DNA from: Skeletonema tropicum
Lineage: Eukaryota; Bacillariophyta; Thalassiosirophyceae; Thalassiosirales; Thalassiosiraceae
Direction of reading: 5' to 3'
Length of the DNA: 64,000 nt
NCBI GenBank assembly: GCA_037178625.1
Contig: CM074128.1
Coordinates: forward strand, 2,790,001 to 2,854,000
Shown here: piece by piece, positions 19,551-30,187 of the stretch
Layout of the letters: every line of letters starts with the position of its first letter
How positions within the stretch are numbered: the first letter of the stretch is position 1
Program-made: the position numbers and the translations under genes
The notes under the pieces: model-generated
The model's input: only the letters and a program-made list of their open reading frames with translations
Database searches by the model: none
What the model was told of the DNA's origin: nothing

Positions 19551-20867
19551 ATGGGATATTCAGCAGTCCAAAAGACACTGGCAATTTTACCAAAATGTAC
19601 AGGGTGCCTGTCATTGATGGGATCCTTGTTTATCTTCCAGGATGTCGTTATTCACAAGAGACCCATTGACAGGGTCTATTACAGAATAATGCTTGGTCTC
19701 TCTTGCTCGGACATGATAGCTTCCACAGTCAACATCTTCTCAACATGGCCCATCCCCCCCGATAGTGGTAATTTCCTCGCTAGCGGGACGACAGCCACGT
19801 GTACGGCACAGGGATTTTTCAATGAGTTGGGCAATCTTGCCACCCCACTCTACAATACTTCCCTTTGCGCTTACTACGTCCTCGTAATTCGTCAGGCGTG
19901 GTCAGAAGATCGTATCCGTATCCGTGCAGAACGGTACATGCACGCAATGCCCATCCTAATTGCGTTGACGATTGCCGTCTTAGGTTTACCGTTCAAGCTT
20001 TACAACAATTCAGGGTGGCTATGTTGGATTGCAAAATATCCAAAGGGGTGCTCGGGGTCAGATTGCACGAGAGGGGAACATGCTGACATCTTCCGGTGGG
20101 TTCACTACGCCATCATTTGGTCAGCAATTATCAGCGTGACTGTGGGAATGTACCTGATTTATCTTAAGGTTAAGTCGTTCGATAGGAGAGAGGCCCAGGA
20201 AAACAACGAGGAAGTTGCGAGGATGGAAAGATCGAAGAAAGTAGCTATCCAATCTGCCTTATTTGTTGGGGCGTTGTACTTGACCTGGTCATTTACAACC
20301 GTAACAAGAATCTATCAAGTGACGACGGGGAACAACAATACCACACTCCTTGTTTTGATGGCAATATTTTTCCCCTTGCAGGGGTTCTTTAACTTTCTTG
20401 TGTATTGCCGCCCTCGATATTTGAGATGCAAATCGCGCAATCCGAACTTGTCAACACGTAAATTACTTTGGATGGCATTGCATCCGGAGGATCACACGAA
20501 AAACAGAGGCCAAACTGGACCACGTGAGAGACAGACTCCATACGTCGAAAGAGAAGAAGATAATCAACGTGCAGGCAGAGCTCGTAGATCTATAACGGCA
20601 TCGTACTACAGTGTTGGTAATAACTTTGCGAAGTATCCGCATAACACCGGCGACGACTACACCGCCATCAATACTGTCAAGGCTGTGGCAGATGAGAATG
20701 ACTATAGAACTGATCGAGATGGAAAAGGTGATAATGCATCCGATACTGCCAATGTTGAAGAAGAAACGAAAACAAATACTGTGACGGAAGATTCAAAAGT
20801 TGAGCTAGATGAAAAGAGCGATGAACCTGACGCTCCTGACGAAGAAGATCAGAGACCACATTCTTGA
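19551..20867 (+). CDS. seven-transmembrane receptor, GPCR of the cAMP-receptor-like/secretin-related type
   Basis: The 438-residue protein starts at the first in-frame ATG, 19551. Seven hydrophobic segments can be placed at about residues 13-33, 48-68, 95-120, 135-155, 185-210, 230-255 and 270-290. Two short words, LSCSDMIAS in segment 2 and FFPLQGFFNFLVYCRPRY at the end of segment 7, are typical of Dictyostelium-type cAMP-receptor-like and related protist GPCRs (the latter matching LQGFFNxxVY). The cytoplasmic tail (about 300-438) is long, charged and acidic at the end, with many possible phosphorylation sites. Such receptors signal through heterotrimeric G proteins. It lies within a group of cyclic nucleotide signalling genes. 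Confidence 0.72.
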   Translation: MGYSAVQKTLAILPKCTGCLSLMGSLFIFQDVVIHKRPIDRVYYRIMLGLSCSDMIASTVNIFSTWPIPPDSGNFLASGTTATCTAQGFFNELGNLATPLYNTSLCAYYVLVIRQAWSEDRIRIRAERYMHAMPILIALTIAVLGLPFKLYNNSGWLCWIAKYPKGCSGSDCTRGEHADIFRWVHYAIIWSAIISVTVGMYLIYLKVKSFDRREAQENNEEVARMERSKKVAIQSALFVGALYLTWSFTTVTRIYQVTTGNNNTTLLVLMAIFFPLQGFFNFLVYCRPRYLRCKSRNPNLSTRKLLWMALHPEDHTKNRGQTGPRERQTPYVEREEDNQRAGRARRSITASYYSVGNNFAKYPHNTGDDYTAINTVKAVADENDYRTDRDGKGDNASDTANVEEETKTNTVTEDSKVELDEKSDEPDAPDEEDQRPHS

Positions 20868-21102
20868 AAAAAGAGTCTATATAGTTGTACAGCAACTAGA
20901 GAGAGGTGCCTTAGGCCCAAAGAAAGAGGGTGAAGAGCAGCTGAATGATGCTAATATGCCACCCTCGTGTTTTTGTAAATGTTCGGAAGTGTTTTAATAA
21001 TTTTAGGTGTCGATTAATTAACAAAGTATTCTTGATGATGCCGCAACGTATGATATTAATGTAATATGCTTTTAAGGCAAGTATTAGGTTAGATGTATTA
21101 CT

Positions 21103-22917
21103 CTATCGGATTGTAGGGACTGTGACCTCTGACACTACAGATCTACCGTAGCTGCACTGACTAAAATTGTCATCATCGATACTATCTATTGCAAAATTTA
21201 TCTCAAAGACAGGCGGCTTGCAGATAGAAGAGCAATACAGCTCCTCTTCGTCGATGTCTTCTTCTGGGTCATGATGAATGTCAAAGTCATCATCATCATA
21301 GTCGTAAAACTCAAGGCCATCGTCACCAGCGAAGTCATTCAGATACGCCTGGAGGTGGCGGTCGTAAATAGCTGAATCGGTCATGGACCTACAGTCATTC
21401 TCTTTCGCGTTATCCTGGAGCTTGGGACTTGGCTTGGAAGAGGACTTGTCGGATGATCGACGCAACGCCTTCGGTGTGATGGCATCTGAGGGCTTTTCTG
21501 AGTTACCTCTATCAGAATTATTACGACGTTCTTCAGTACAGGAGGGATTATCTTCTGACGGACCACATTCAAGAAGCTCATCGATACCGAACACATCAAA
21601 AAGCACCGTTTTCATTTGCTTCTTCGGACGTGGTATTCTTTCTAACCTCATTCGGCGGTCTCGAATCTCTTCTTCTTCAAGGCGATGAAGAACTTTTATG
21701 TCTTGGCTGGAAATTGACGTTTTCCCACTACCCTGGCGAGGAAATTTCTGCCCCATATTGCTTGTCAATTGGGTATCAGCACTAGCTGAAGACATCGAGC
21801 GGCGTCTCCTCGACGAATGCTTCCGGGTTATCAGACAATGTAACAAATATTCATCTTTTACATCCCCATCTAATGCATAGTCGACCGGCGCGAAGCCAGA
21901 ATTGTCCTCATCCTTGAAATCAATCTTTCCAGGATAAGTAAGCATAGCACTTTTAAGTAGCAAAATAGTCTTGACAGACTGTGCAAGTATTTCCTCTTTT
22001 GACGGCCCATTGTGCTTACTATTCCTTCGTGACGACAACCGGGTCTGTTCAGTTCCTATCAGAGGATTGTCGTCCGTTGCACCATACGCTAAAGATCTCA
22101 CTGCAATATGTAGTGGAGATCTCCCATCCTTGTCTCCCTCGGATGCTGGTCTTGGATTAGCCCTAATCAGGGCATCTATAACATCCGGGCAAGCTCCAGA
22201 TGCAGAAGCAACATGGAGAGGAGTGCGGCCGGCATCATCCGTCCCAGAGGTGGCGCCCCGCCGATGTCGAAGAGACATGAGAAGAGTTTCGATCACATCA
22301 AGTGGTGGATCATATCTACATATGTCGTGAAGGACATTCTCCCCAATATTCACCTTTTCTGAAGAAGACGCTGCACTGCTTTCTTCTAATAGGGCAGCCT
22401 TAATTGCCGCTGCTGCTGCTGCAGATTCTTTGCCATTGAAGGAAAGGCGATCACCGTTCCTTGACCCATATGAGGGCCTTCTTTGAGTTGAATGATTCTG
22501 CCCATCTTCCATCATTTGAACACTGTTATCAATATTCGGAAGCTTTGTACACGGCAGTAATGGTTCTGGGATATCTGAAAAATCAAAATTAGATATCAAC
22601 TTCCTCACACCGCCCCAATCTCCCCTGTCAGCCCGTTTTACCAGCTTCTCACGAAGCCTTGTTTCTGATAACGGCTTCCGACGGTTTATCCACCGCCTCC
22701 CAGAATTTTTCATCCTGGAAAACATCCCTCCCCATCTTTTAGGTTCAGACGAGTCATTCCCTCCCCTAGAAAGCAGTGTAGATGATCTATGAGTCGTGTC
22801 AGTGTACTCCGCTTCAGTCCGAGACTCCGATGCTCGTCGACGGTGAGAATATGGGATCATGATGTCTCTACTTTTGCTTTTTGAGTTTGCAGCATGAAGA
22901 GGAGTCCATTGGGTCAT
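21103..22917 (-). CDS. ankyrin-repeat protein with disordered acidic tail
   Basis: The 604-residue single-exon protein starts at ATG 22917. Two to three ankyrin repeats are readable at about residues 190-275: NVLHDICRYDPPLDVIETLL, GRTPLHVASASGACPDVIDAL and GRSPLHIAVRSLA. The N terminus carries TQWTPLHAANSKS, which may be a repeat fragment, then a basic Ser-rich region. The middle is Ser/Lys/Arg-rich and the last ~70 residues contain DYDDDDFDIHHDPEEDIDEEELY, a strong acidic patch. No membrane segment is visible. The family is common in diatoms as cytosolic scaffold proteins. It converges on the receptor gene with 235 bases between stops; a partner cannot be named. Confidence 0.7.
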   Translation of the reverse strand: MTQWTPLHAANSKSKSRDIMIPYSHRRRASESRTEAEYTDTTHRSSTLLSRGGNDSSEPKRWGGMFSRMKNSGRRWINRRKPLSETRLREKLVKRADRGDWGGVRKLISNFDFSDIPEPLLPCTKLPNIDNSVQMMEDGQNHSTQRRPSYGSRNGDRLSFNGKESAAAAAAIKAALLEESSAASSSEKVNIGENVLHDICRYDPPLDVIETLLMSLRHRRGATSGTDDAGRTPLHVASASGACPDVIDALIRANPRPASEGDKDGRSPLHIAVRSLAYGATDDNPLIGTEQTRLSSRRNSKHNGPSKEEILAQSVKTILLLKSAMLTYPGKIDFKDEDNSGFAPVDYALDGDVKDEYLLHCLITRKHSSRRRRSMSSASADTQLTSNMGQKFPRQGSGKTSISSQDIKVLHRLEEEEIRDRRMRLERIPRPKKQMKTVLFDVFGIDELLECGPSEDNPSCTEERRNNSDRGNSEKPSDAITPKALRRSSDKSSSKPSPKLQDNAKENDCRSMTDSAIYDRHLQAYLNDFAGDDGLEFYDYDDDDFDIHHDPEEDIDEEELYCSSICKPPVFEINFAIDSIDDDNFSQCSYGRSVVSEVTVPTIR

Positions 22918-23402
22918 TGGTGCGTTCGTACTCTATAGTTCAGCTTATTCAATAATGGTTCCACTCAGGAATATAAAATATGATGCTACTGCATGCATGC
23001 ATGCACTCTCTGCATAGCACTCACGCTGTGCACTTTGACTTGGTTGTTGGTACGGTTCGTGTCGCAAACTTGCTTTACAGCTCAGCCGCAGCCTGCCACC
23101 GCAGAAGGCTGCCAGCGCTGTTCTCTGTGCAGGAATCAAGCGCCTTCTGGTACTTGTCACGCGAAGCGTTATGCGCAACCTCATCGCGATCATGAAGAAT
23201 ACGAAAGAAGGGTATTTGGTGTTATTAACGAGGGTTAACGAAACAGAAGAATACGAAAGAAGGGTATTGGTGGTATTGACGAGGGTTAACCTTATCATTT
23301 GATTTGTCCGAAAGCAGACAGCCAGTGGTATTTCGCACATCTGAACTACATAAAGCATGACAAAAACCATAGTGCAGACGAAATTAAATATCTATTATTT
23401 GA
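22918..23402. other. intergenic, with a short TGCA microsatellite and a direct repeat
   Basis: A TGCATGCATGCATGC run lies at about 22990-23004. The phrase AATACGAAAGAAGGGTATT..GGTGTTATT/GACGAGGGTTAACG occurs twice, at about 23198-23240 and 23250-23290, as an imperfect direct repeat of ~45 bases. No gene is seen. Confidence 0.5.
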
Positions 23403-26400
23403 TTAAAGGTTAAGTTTGCGATGCAACGATTCTTCGAATGCAGATAGAAATAGTGTTGAATACTCATCGAACAGTGCCAACCGGTTCTTGATTCCAGTAT
23501 CACGTTCCGATGTGCCTACACAAAGATGTGTCACTCCGTTGACAACCTTCTCCTTGCAAGCAAAATGAGCTGTGCGATAAGCTGGGACGGCCAAGAGCAA
23601 AGCAAGAGGGTCATACATGTTCAGCTTTTGCACCAGCGACCAGACTGATGCCTCCCAGTCTTTCGAAAGTTCACCCTTGCTCATGAATGTGCGGCAGAAC
23701 CAATTGACATCACAACGACTGGGAATTTTCTCTCTCCTTGGATCCGATGGGTGTAGTCGAACTTTATTCCAAAGCTGATCAACACTTATTTTGCTCACAC
23801 TTCGGATATTTCTTGCCACCATATGCTCGGTTCTCGACATTTCATCAAGCAATTGAGGAGGCATAGGACATCCATAGGCAGCCCACCTGGATAATGTAAT
23901 GGTTGGAATTCCAAGCTCCTGACACTTGCGGTATACATATCTAGCCGCTGAAAGATCACAGTTGTTATTGTAAGCGGAATCTGGTACTAATGTTTCCCCA
24001 ATTTCTGGTGATACGACGCCTCCCATGACCACAACCTCTTTGACCTTGGAGGTAAACAATTCTTCTCGCTCCCTCATAACAGTGGCAACATCAGACAAAC
24101 TGGCAATACACAACAGTTGGGCCGAGTTAGGAGGAACTGACTCGAGAGCTGCGTACACCAACTCGATACCTGACTGGGAAATGCATGGGCTAGGTATTGA
24201 GTATTCTGCCTCATACACCTCCAATTCAACATCGTCACCAACTCCTCCAGAGCTTCCAATGCCAACAGGAACATCAGGCATGCCCATCGAATCCATTGAT
24301 CCGCGCGCGAGATTTGCGCGTTCATTCTGAGGAGACAAGGTTGCAATGACGGCTATGGGATTTAAGAGATGCTTCCTGCGAAGAGCTGAGAGCAGCACAA
24401 GTGACAACTCATCATCTACATCACGTCCAATGTCTGTGAACACAATGACTGGTGTGCCAACAGACTCTACATCAGCAGCTGCTTGAGGTTGCAATACAAT
24501 TTGCATCAGGCCATTTGACAAATCATTCATCACATCGTCAGATTGAGAGGTAGATGATTCCAATTGTAAAATCTTATCCGTCAGATAGTCAACCTCTGTC
24601 CTGCATTTCTCGAGTCGACTCGCTTGCTGACCCTCTTTGAAGTTGAGCTGGTGTATATCAATTGCCCGTTGGTAAACGCTTCGAGCTTTCTTCAGATCTC
24701 CAGTCGATCGCAATACATTCCCATAGTTCATTAGGTTTGGAATTATGTTGGCATGATTCCGCTGGAAAGCAACCTCGCAAATCTCGAGGCATTTCTCAAG
24801 ACAGTCCCTCGCATCAAACGATCGCCCAACTGACTGATAACAAGAGGCAAGAACGCTCAATGCATGGGCATACGCAGGATGTGTTGTCCCAAAGATTGTT
24901 CTCCGTATCTCGACAGCATGCAATGCAAGTGGGATGCCCTCCACTCCTCTTCCTAATGCGCAAAGACTCTCTGCGCAATAATTCATGGACTCAGATACTA
25001 ACCCATGTGAGAAGTCAAGGTATCGATATCGTAGTCCAAGTGCAAGATGATGTTGCTCATAGGCTTCACTATGTCTTCGCATGCCAGCAAGAGTACACCC
25101 AAGTTGAGTGTATGAAACCGCGAGCTCTAGTTCCGTGCATGAATTTTCTTCAACAGCACGTGTCCTTATCTCCAGCGCCTCCCTGTGGTGGAGCTCAGCT
25201 TGAGGTAAATCACCTGATTTGCGTAGTGTTTCCGCATACCCTGCGATATTTCCAGCCAACCAAAGACTTGATCCCGACTCTTGTATTTTCCGAGCAATAG
25301 GAACTGCTTTTTCGTACAGTTTTTTGGCATCATCGTAGTTACTCCGAGCTTGATAAAGAGCAGCCATTGCAGTGAGCGCTCGGACGTATAATTCGTCGTC
25401 AAGTTCAATGGCAGCAGAGTTTGTTTCAGCTTCATTCAAACATCGGGTGAGTACTGTTTCTGCCTCTCTGTAGCGGGCAAGCTCTCTAAAACAGGCACCG
25501 AGATTTATTGTTGGTATCATCCTTGATCGAAGCGTGAGTGGTGCCTTCATCTTTGCTTGGTAGTCAATTGCTTCCTCGTACATTTTCGACGCTTCATTAA
25601 AGTTGAAAGCAGCTTTCGCGCGATCACCAGCCTTTATGTATTGATTAAAGGCAGCTGCCCAATCTTCAGCAAGCGCACAATGTCGCCCCAAAAGTCGATG
25701 AACATCACCTCCTTTCAAAACAAGGTCATTCGGATCAATATCGTTTGCCCTGAAAGCATCGACAATCATCCTATGAATTATTTGACGTTGGTTTGCCATC
25801 AGTAGAGATTTTACAGCTTCATAGACAGCCTGCTGTTTCCATCGGAAGTGAGTTCCTGTGTGCTCGAAGCAACCATATTTTTCTGATAGTTCCTCTATCT
25901 TTGGAATCAATTCTAACTCCTGATTAAGTGCACGGTACAGATCACTATCGAAACTGTACCCAATACAACTTGCGATTTTCAAAGCATCCCAAAGAGGGGG
26001 AGATAGATGGTTGAACGGCGCTAGAAGGATATTGCTCAACTCTCTTGGAATGGCATCAGTCACATCATCTAACATCTTTAGAGTCATCTTCTTAGAGCCC
26101 TCAACGAACTCTATCAAATTCTTTTCATGCGCCCATCTCGCCACACTCTCAATAAAAAGAGGGCAGCCATTTGCTCTGTCATGTACGACATCAACCAGCC
26201 TTTGTTCTATACTGACCTGAGCATCCTCTATTTGTAGAAGAATGCGTAGGTATTGTTCTGTTTCGCTCTTTTCAAATGGAGCCAACTTGACTTGAACAGC
26301 ATTTCGTCTAAGACTTGATGCGGTAGATGTGATTGTGGGAGAATTACGTGATGATACAATGATCATAATTGTTGGACATTCTTCTCTTGCTCTCTGCATG

Positions 26401-29400
26401 ATTTCTGCTAAAAGGCTCCACGACGACGGATCTATGTCACCATCTCCTTCCAAAATGATGATCAACGGGGTTAATAATTTCAGAATCTTCATCATTGAGT
26501 CAACAATACTTCTTGTCCTCGCATTTGGATTCATTCCTCTCAAAAGACTAAGAAGCTGTGCATCAGCAACCTGTGGTACTATGCTCCCAATATTCACTCT
26601 ATCTGTTTTCTTGAAAACATTTACCTCAACGAGGTAATCGGCAGCTGCCACTTCACTACTGAACTCCTCGCCGTATAGATCTGATGCAACTTTTATCATA
26701 GCTGTTGCAACGATTTGACGAAGTGGAAAGAATGACGTGAAGGAATCTAATGAAGTTCTGAATGATTTCAATACCGTAAATCCGTCAGAGGCAGCTTCTG
26801 CTGCAACCTCATCTATAAGTCTGGACTTGCCAAGGAATGGTCCTCCTGACACAAACGCAATGGCAGGTTCACCACTGGCAGCAAGATCTTTGACATTCAC
26901 GAGGGAATTCATCGCAGCTTGCCGCGATCGCATGAGCACGAATGGCTGTTGCGTTGCGGCAATTTCTACATTTTGATTCTCTATACGTGTCCGCGGTATG
27001 TACGCATGAAACAATCCATCTTTTCCTTTTACTTGGATCTTCTCAGACTTTTCGAAGTGGATGAAATCTTTTGAACGTGAAAAAATACGCTTAGACACGA
27101 GGGTGCCTCTATTGGGAGCTTGTGACATCAGCCTAGCAGCCATATTGACTTCAGGTCCCATTACGACGTAGTCCGATCGCACCTCCGGACCAACCTCTCC
27201 GCAGAAACACTCGCCAAACGACACGCCGAGAGAGAAACGATTAAGCTTCAGGCCTTTCAGTGCATTTTCCATGCGCATCGCGCTTACTGTGGCATCAAAA
27301 CATGGATTGACTTCATGACTGTGTGCCCCAAAGACAGATATAAAAACGCAGCCCTTGTCGTCGAAAAGCATGTCTCTAACAGCACCATTGCAAGAGTGCG
27401 TTATACGAGAGAGAATTTTGAATGCATCATTCATCAGTTCGAGTAATGAGGAGTCTCTCGGATCAATATCATCTAAATCATGCAACCCCACAAAAACAAT
27501 GGCTACAGGACGCAATTCATTCAACAACATTGACATGGCATTTTGCGAACCTTGATCTAACCGTCTTGCTGCAAGCGTCCCTAAAAAAGCTCTAGCATAG
27601 GCATTCACTCCAAACCCACCGACAGCATCCACCGTTGTCTCTGCATCTGATAATAACGCGCTGTCTCGTGGAGACACATAGTTTTTTGCCGCTGCGACAT
27701 TGTCATCTTCATCAGTTTCCTCGTTCGTGATATCGGCGAGGAAAAGTATCCCCTCCTTTTCTGTAATAGGCAGCTCTTCTCCGTGAACAAACACTTCGCC
27801 TTGCCCAGCCTTATTCAGTAAATTTCCAGTTTCCTTCAAAGGGTGCCCTGATACCACAAATGCGCAGCTCCCAGGGGTTTTCGAAATCGTCCCTAGGAAG
27901 AAACATCTAATCATACCATGCGCCGACCCCCCATGAATTGAAAATTCCTGATCTGACGCAAGTTTCCCCAACACTGACAAACAACAATCCTTCACACGTT
28001 TTTTTGTTTTGTGTTCAACACTAATTATAAGTTCTCCCGTTGATTCGTCTCTCACGTCGTCATCGTCGACTTTTTCTTCAAATAAGCATATAAGTGCATC
28101 TCCGGCGAACATTAAAACATCACCCCAATACCTATGCACTTGCTTTACCATCATTGTTAATGTGGAATTGACTCTATTTGCAAATTCGGCAGCACCGTCA
28201 CGAGGTCCTAATTCCGACCGTAGTCGCTCTCCTAATGCAGTGAAACCAGACAAATCAAGTATTAAAATCGATCCACGTATATCTTGGTAATGAGGTAAAT
28301 GATCGGGACGTTGGAGCCGTAAACGAAGATCTATAGATGCTAGACGGGCATTCCCAAGCTGACTATCACGTCTCCTCTCACGTTGTGCATATACATCCCT
28401 TAATATTTTTGGCAAATACCTCATTGCATTCGGATCCATTAACTCGTCATCGTCTTGCGTCCCCACTGAGGAGCGTCTTATTGAAGGAACATCTTGTATG
28501 GTCCTCCGTCGTCGACGTTGTTGTTTTGGTCGTTGTTGCTGTTGTTGTTGTTGTTTCACGGCAACAAATGATTCTCTACGCCGATTCACGCTAGGATTAT
28601 CATACAGCGAATTCAAAGCATTATCTTCTGGTGGGCTGGGCTTCGTCTGCGCCTGCTGCAGTAGTTCATCAGTCTTCTCCCCTCCATCCCCGCGTGTCTT
28701 ATTAGGAGAGAGTGATCGTCGTTGGGCCAGTCGAGGTTTGCCATACTCCGATTCTCGCCACGAGGAATCATCTTTCTTTCGAACGAAGAAAGAAGAGTTG
28801 ACGGGTGAATTAATGTTCAGCAGCAGATCCAGCGAAGGTGTCGACGCTGACTTTGTGAGGGAATGCTTTGTGAGGGAATTTGAGTGTCGTCTCTTACTTC
28901 TCGACTGACGTCGTGATGACGAAGATACTTCAGATCCTATTGTCTCCATTGAATTTTGTGAACAATAATCATCTTTCGATTTGCGCTCTGGCTTCTTCTC
29001 CGTCGGTTGATAGATTCCGAAATGCGCAGCCGTAGCTGCTAAGGCTCGCATCATACTTTCCTCATCATCCTCATCATCTTCATCAGCTGCAATTGCATTC
29101 GGAACGCTAGTTTCCCCAACGTCGCCTTCAACATCACTGCCGCCTAAATCATCACCCGAGAAATAATTGGCAGATGTGATCGAGCTGCCAAGGCCTTCTT
29201 CAACAATAGGACTCTTGCGTATCCTCCGACCCGTTGCCACATTCAACGAGTCTTCATCAACTTCATTTTTTCTCACCTCACCATTTTTGGCTTTCGTCTT
29301 CGTATGATGTCGGTTTCCAGATCCATTCATGAGTGCTGTAGCGCTAGAATCGGCGACTTCCTGATCCATCATCAGTTCAATTTCTTCGTTGTTAATCCAT

Positions 29401-29471
29401 GTAGCACGCCTATTTATAACCGAGAGTTGTCGCTTCTCCCTTCCATTTAGACTCATTTTAACTGACGGCAT
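23403..29471 (-). CDS. soluble adenylyl cyclase-like protein fused to TPRs and a nucleoside hydrolase
   Basis: A single 2022-codon exon starts at ATG 29471. The first ~390 residues are disordered, with a Gln run. Cyclase domain C1 (about 395-560) has ILDLSGFTALGE and MFAGDALICLFE, keeping both metal-binding Asp. C2 (about 650-820) has DDKGCVFISVFG, GECFCGEVG and DYVVMGPEVNMAARLM, keeping the Asn and Arg that stabilise the transition state. An AAA-type NTPase follows, with Walker A GGPFLGKSRL near 880 and a LIIILEGDGD segment. This order, C1-C2-ATPase-TPR, is that of mammalian soluble adenylyl cyclase. Kinesin-light-chain-like TPRs fill about 1270-1620. The last ~350 residues are a nucleoside hydrolase-like domain (VFTDIGRDVDDE near 1672, AYNNNCDLSAARYVY near 1830). 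No membrane segment is visible, so it is probably soluble. A phosphodiesterase is transcribed divergently. Confidence 0.85.
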   Translation of the reverse strand: MPSVKMSLNGREKRQLSVINRRATWINNEEIELMMDQEVADSSATALMNGSGNRHHTKTKAKNGEVRKNEVDEDSLNVATGRRIRKSPIVEEGLGSSITSANYFSGDDLGGSDVEGDVGETSVPNAIAADEDDEDDEESMMRALAATAAHFGIYQPTEKKPERKSKDDYCSQNSMETIGSEVSSSSRRQSRSKRRHSNSLTKHSLTKSASTPSLDLLLNINSPVNSSFFVRKKDDSSWRESEYGKPRLAQRRSLSPNKTRGDGGEKTDELLQQAQTKPSPPEDNALNSLYDNPSVNRRRESFVAVKQQQQQQQRPKQQRRRRRTIQDVPSIRRSSVGTQDDDELMDPNAMRYLPKILRDVYAQRERRRDSQLGNARLASIDLRLRLQRPDHLPHYQDIRGSILILDLSGFTALGERLRSELGPRDGAAEFANRVNSTLTMMVKQVHRYWGDVLMFAGDALICLFEEKVDDDDVRDESTGELIISVEHKTKKRVKDCCLSVLGKLASDQEFSIHGGSAHGMIRCFFLGTISKTPGSCAFVVSGHPLKETGNLLNKAGQGEVFVHGEELPITEKEGILFLADITNEETDEDDNVAAAKNYVSPRDSALLSDAETTVDAVGGFGVNAYARAFLGTLAARRLDQGSQNAMSMLLNELRPVAIVFVGLHDLDDIDPRDSSLLELMNDAFKILSRITHSCNGAVRDMLFDDKGCVFISVFGAHSHEVNPCFDATVSAMRMENALKGLKLNRFSLGVSFGECFCGEVGPEVRSDYVVMGPEVNMAARLMSQAPNRGTLVSKRIFSRSKDFIHFEKSEKIQVKGKDGLFHAYIPRTRIENQNVEIAATQQPFVLMRSRQAAMNSLVNVKDLAASGEPAIAFVSGGPFLGKSRLIDEVAAEAASDGFTVLKSFRTSLDSFTSFFPLRQIVATAMIKVASDLYGEEFSSEVAAADYLVEVNVFKKTDRVNIGSIVPQVADAQLLSLLRGMNPNARTRSIVDSMMKILKLLTPLIIILEGDGDIDPSSWSLLAEIMQRAREECPTIMIIVSSRNSPTITSTASSLRRNAVQVKLAPFEKSETEQYLRILLQIEDAQVSIEQRLVDVVHDRANGCPLFIESVARWAHEKNLIEFVEGSKKMTLKMLDDVTDAIPRELSNILLAPFNHLSPPLWDALKIASCIGYSFDSDLYRALNQELELIPKIEELSEKYGCFEHTGTHFRWKQQAVYEAVKSLLMANQRQIIHRMIVDAFRANDIDPNDLVLKGGDVHRLLGRHCALAEDWAAAFNQYIKAGDRAKAAFNFNEASKMYEEAIDYQAKMKAPLTLRSRMIPTINLGACFRELARYREAETVLTRCLNEAETNSAAIELDDELYVRALTAMAALYQARSNYDDAKKLYEKAVPIARKIQESGSSLWLAGNIAGYAETLRKSGDLPQAELHHREALEIRTRAVEENSCTELELAVSYTQLGCTLAGMRRHSEAYEQHHLALGLRYRYLDFSHGLVSESMNYCAESLCALGRGVEGIPLALHAVEIRRTIFGTTHPAYAHALSVLASCYQSVGRSFDARDCLEKCLEICEVAFQRNHANIIPNLMNYGNVLRSTGDLKKARSVYQRAIDIHQLNFKEGQQASRLEKCRTEVDYLTDKILQLESSTSQSDDVMNDLSNGLMQIVLQPQAAADVESVGTPVIVFTDIGRDVDDELSLVLLSALRRKHLLNPIAVIATLSPQNERANLARGSMDSMGMPDVPVGIGSSGGVGDDVELEVYEAEYSIPSPCISQSGIELVYAALESVPPNSAQLLCIASLSDVATVMREREELFTSKVKEVVVMGGVVSPEIGETLVPDSAYNNNCDLSAARYVYRKCQELGIPTITLSRWAAYGCPMPPQLLDEMSRTEHMVARNIRSVSKISVDQLWNKVRLHPSDPRREKIPSRCDVNWFCRTFMSKGELSKDWEASVWSLVQKLNMYDPLALLLAVPAYRTAHFACKEKVVNGVTHLCVGTSERDTGIKNRLALFDEYSTLFLSAFEESLHRKLNL

Positions 29472-30187
29472 CTCTATTATTTTTTACACACTCTTCTTTA
29501 CAGTATTCTTTTACAGATTCCAGATACAACTTGTGTTCGTATCTTAAACTCCGACTTTATGATCGGGCGTTACACTGATACCTTATCTGTGTTCTTTCTA
29601 TTGCTGCAATATCATCTATGATGTTTTGTCGAGTTTAGTTCAACTTCATGATCTCTGTTCAACAACGCATCTACTGCTGCAGATAGGTGGTGAATAGAGA
29701 GAGGGCATCAAGCCTTCTTCCTTTTGTTGGGCGGGTTTGGTGTCGAAAGTTGCAGAGCACTGAACGCTGAATGAACGAGTCATCGCAAGGGACCACGCAC
29801 CTCCAATGACCCCGGTAATGAATGTAAAACGGGATCCCGAGCGAGAGCCAATGAACGCGAAACGCTACTGTTCACGAGTGGCATCCAACGGCCTAAAATA
29901 GCCGTAAGAAAGGTCGTCCTTTCTTCAGAGGAAAAGCAAGGCAGCTCTGTAAGCAACCATGTATTGCCTATCTTGTGCCTTGGCTTGGGCCGGCAGGTGG
30001 AAAGAGTACATAGCGCAGCGCCAGTAATTATTGCATTTGTATATATTGTATTTAGGGGTCGCCGGCTTTCAAGGTTATTCACGTCGGCATGGTAGCGTCC
30101 TCATGTTCAATCATCTTTAAAATACAGCATAGAGTGTAAATACAGACCGTGAAGTTCGGCGCAAAAATTTATCAAATTGAAAATATA
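29472..30187. promoter_or_regulatory. shared upstream region of the divergent cyclase and phosphodiesterase genes
   Basis: The 716 bases separate two start codons facing away from each other, so promoters for both cyclic nucleotide enzymes must lie here or overlap it. I found no clear TATA box and no exact TGACGT/ACGTCA element. It contains several short open frames but no gene I can support. Confidence 0.45.

Noticed and set aside
24662..25300. A 212-residue plus-strand frame in the cyclase TPR region, echoed in the paralogue at 34182-34622
   Set aside because: It is antisense to a well-supported coding region and appears twice only because the TPR DNA is duplicated.
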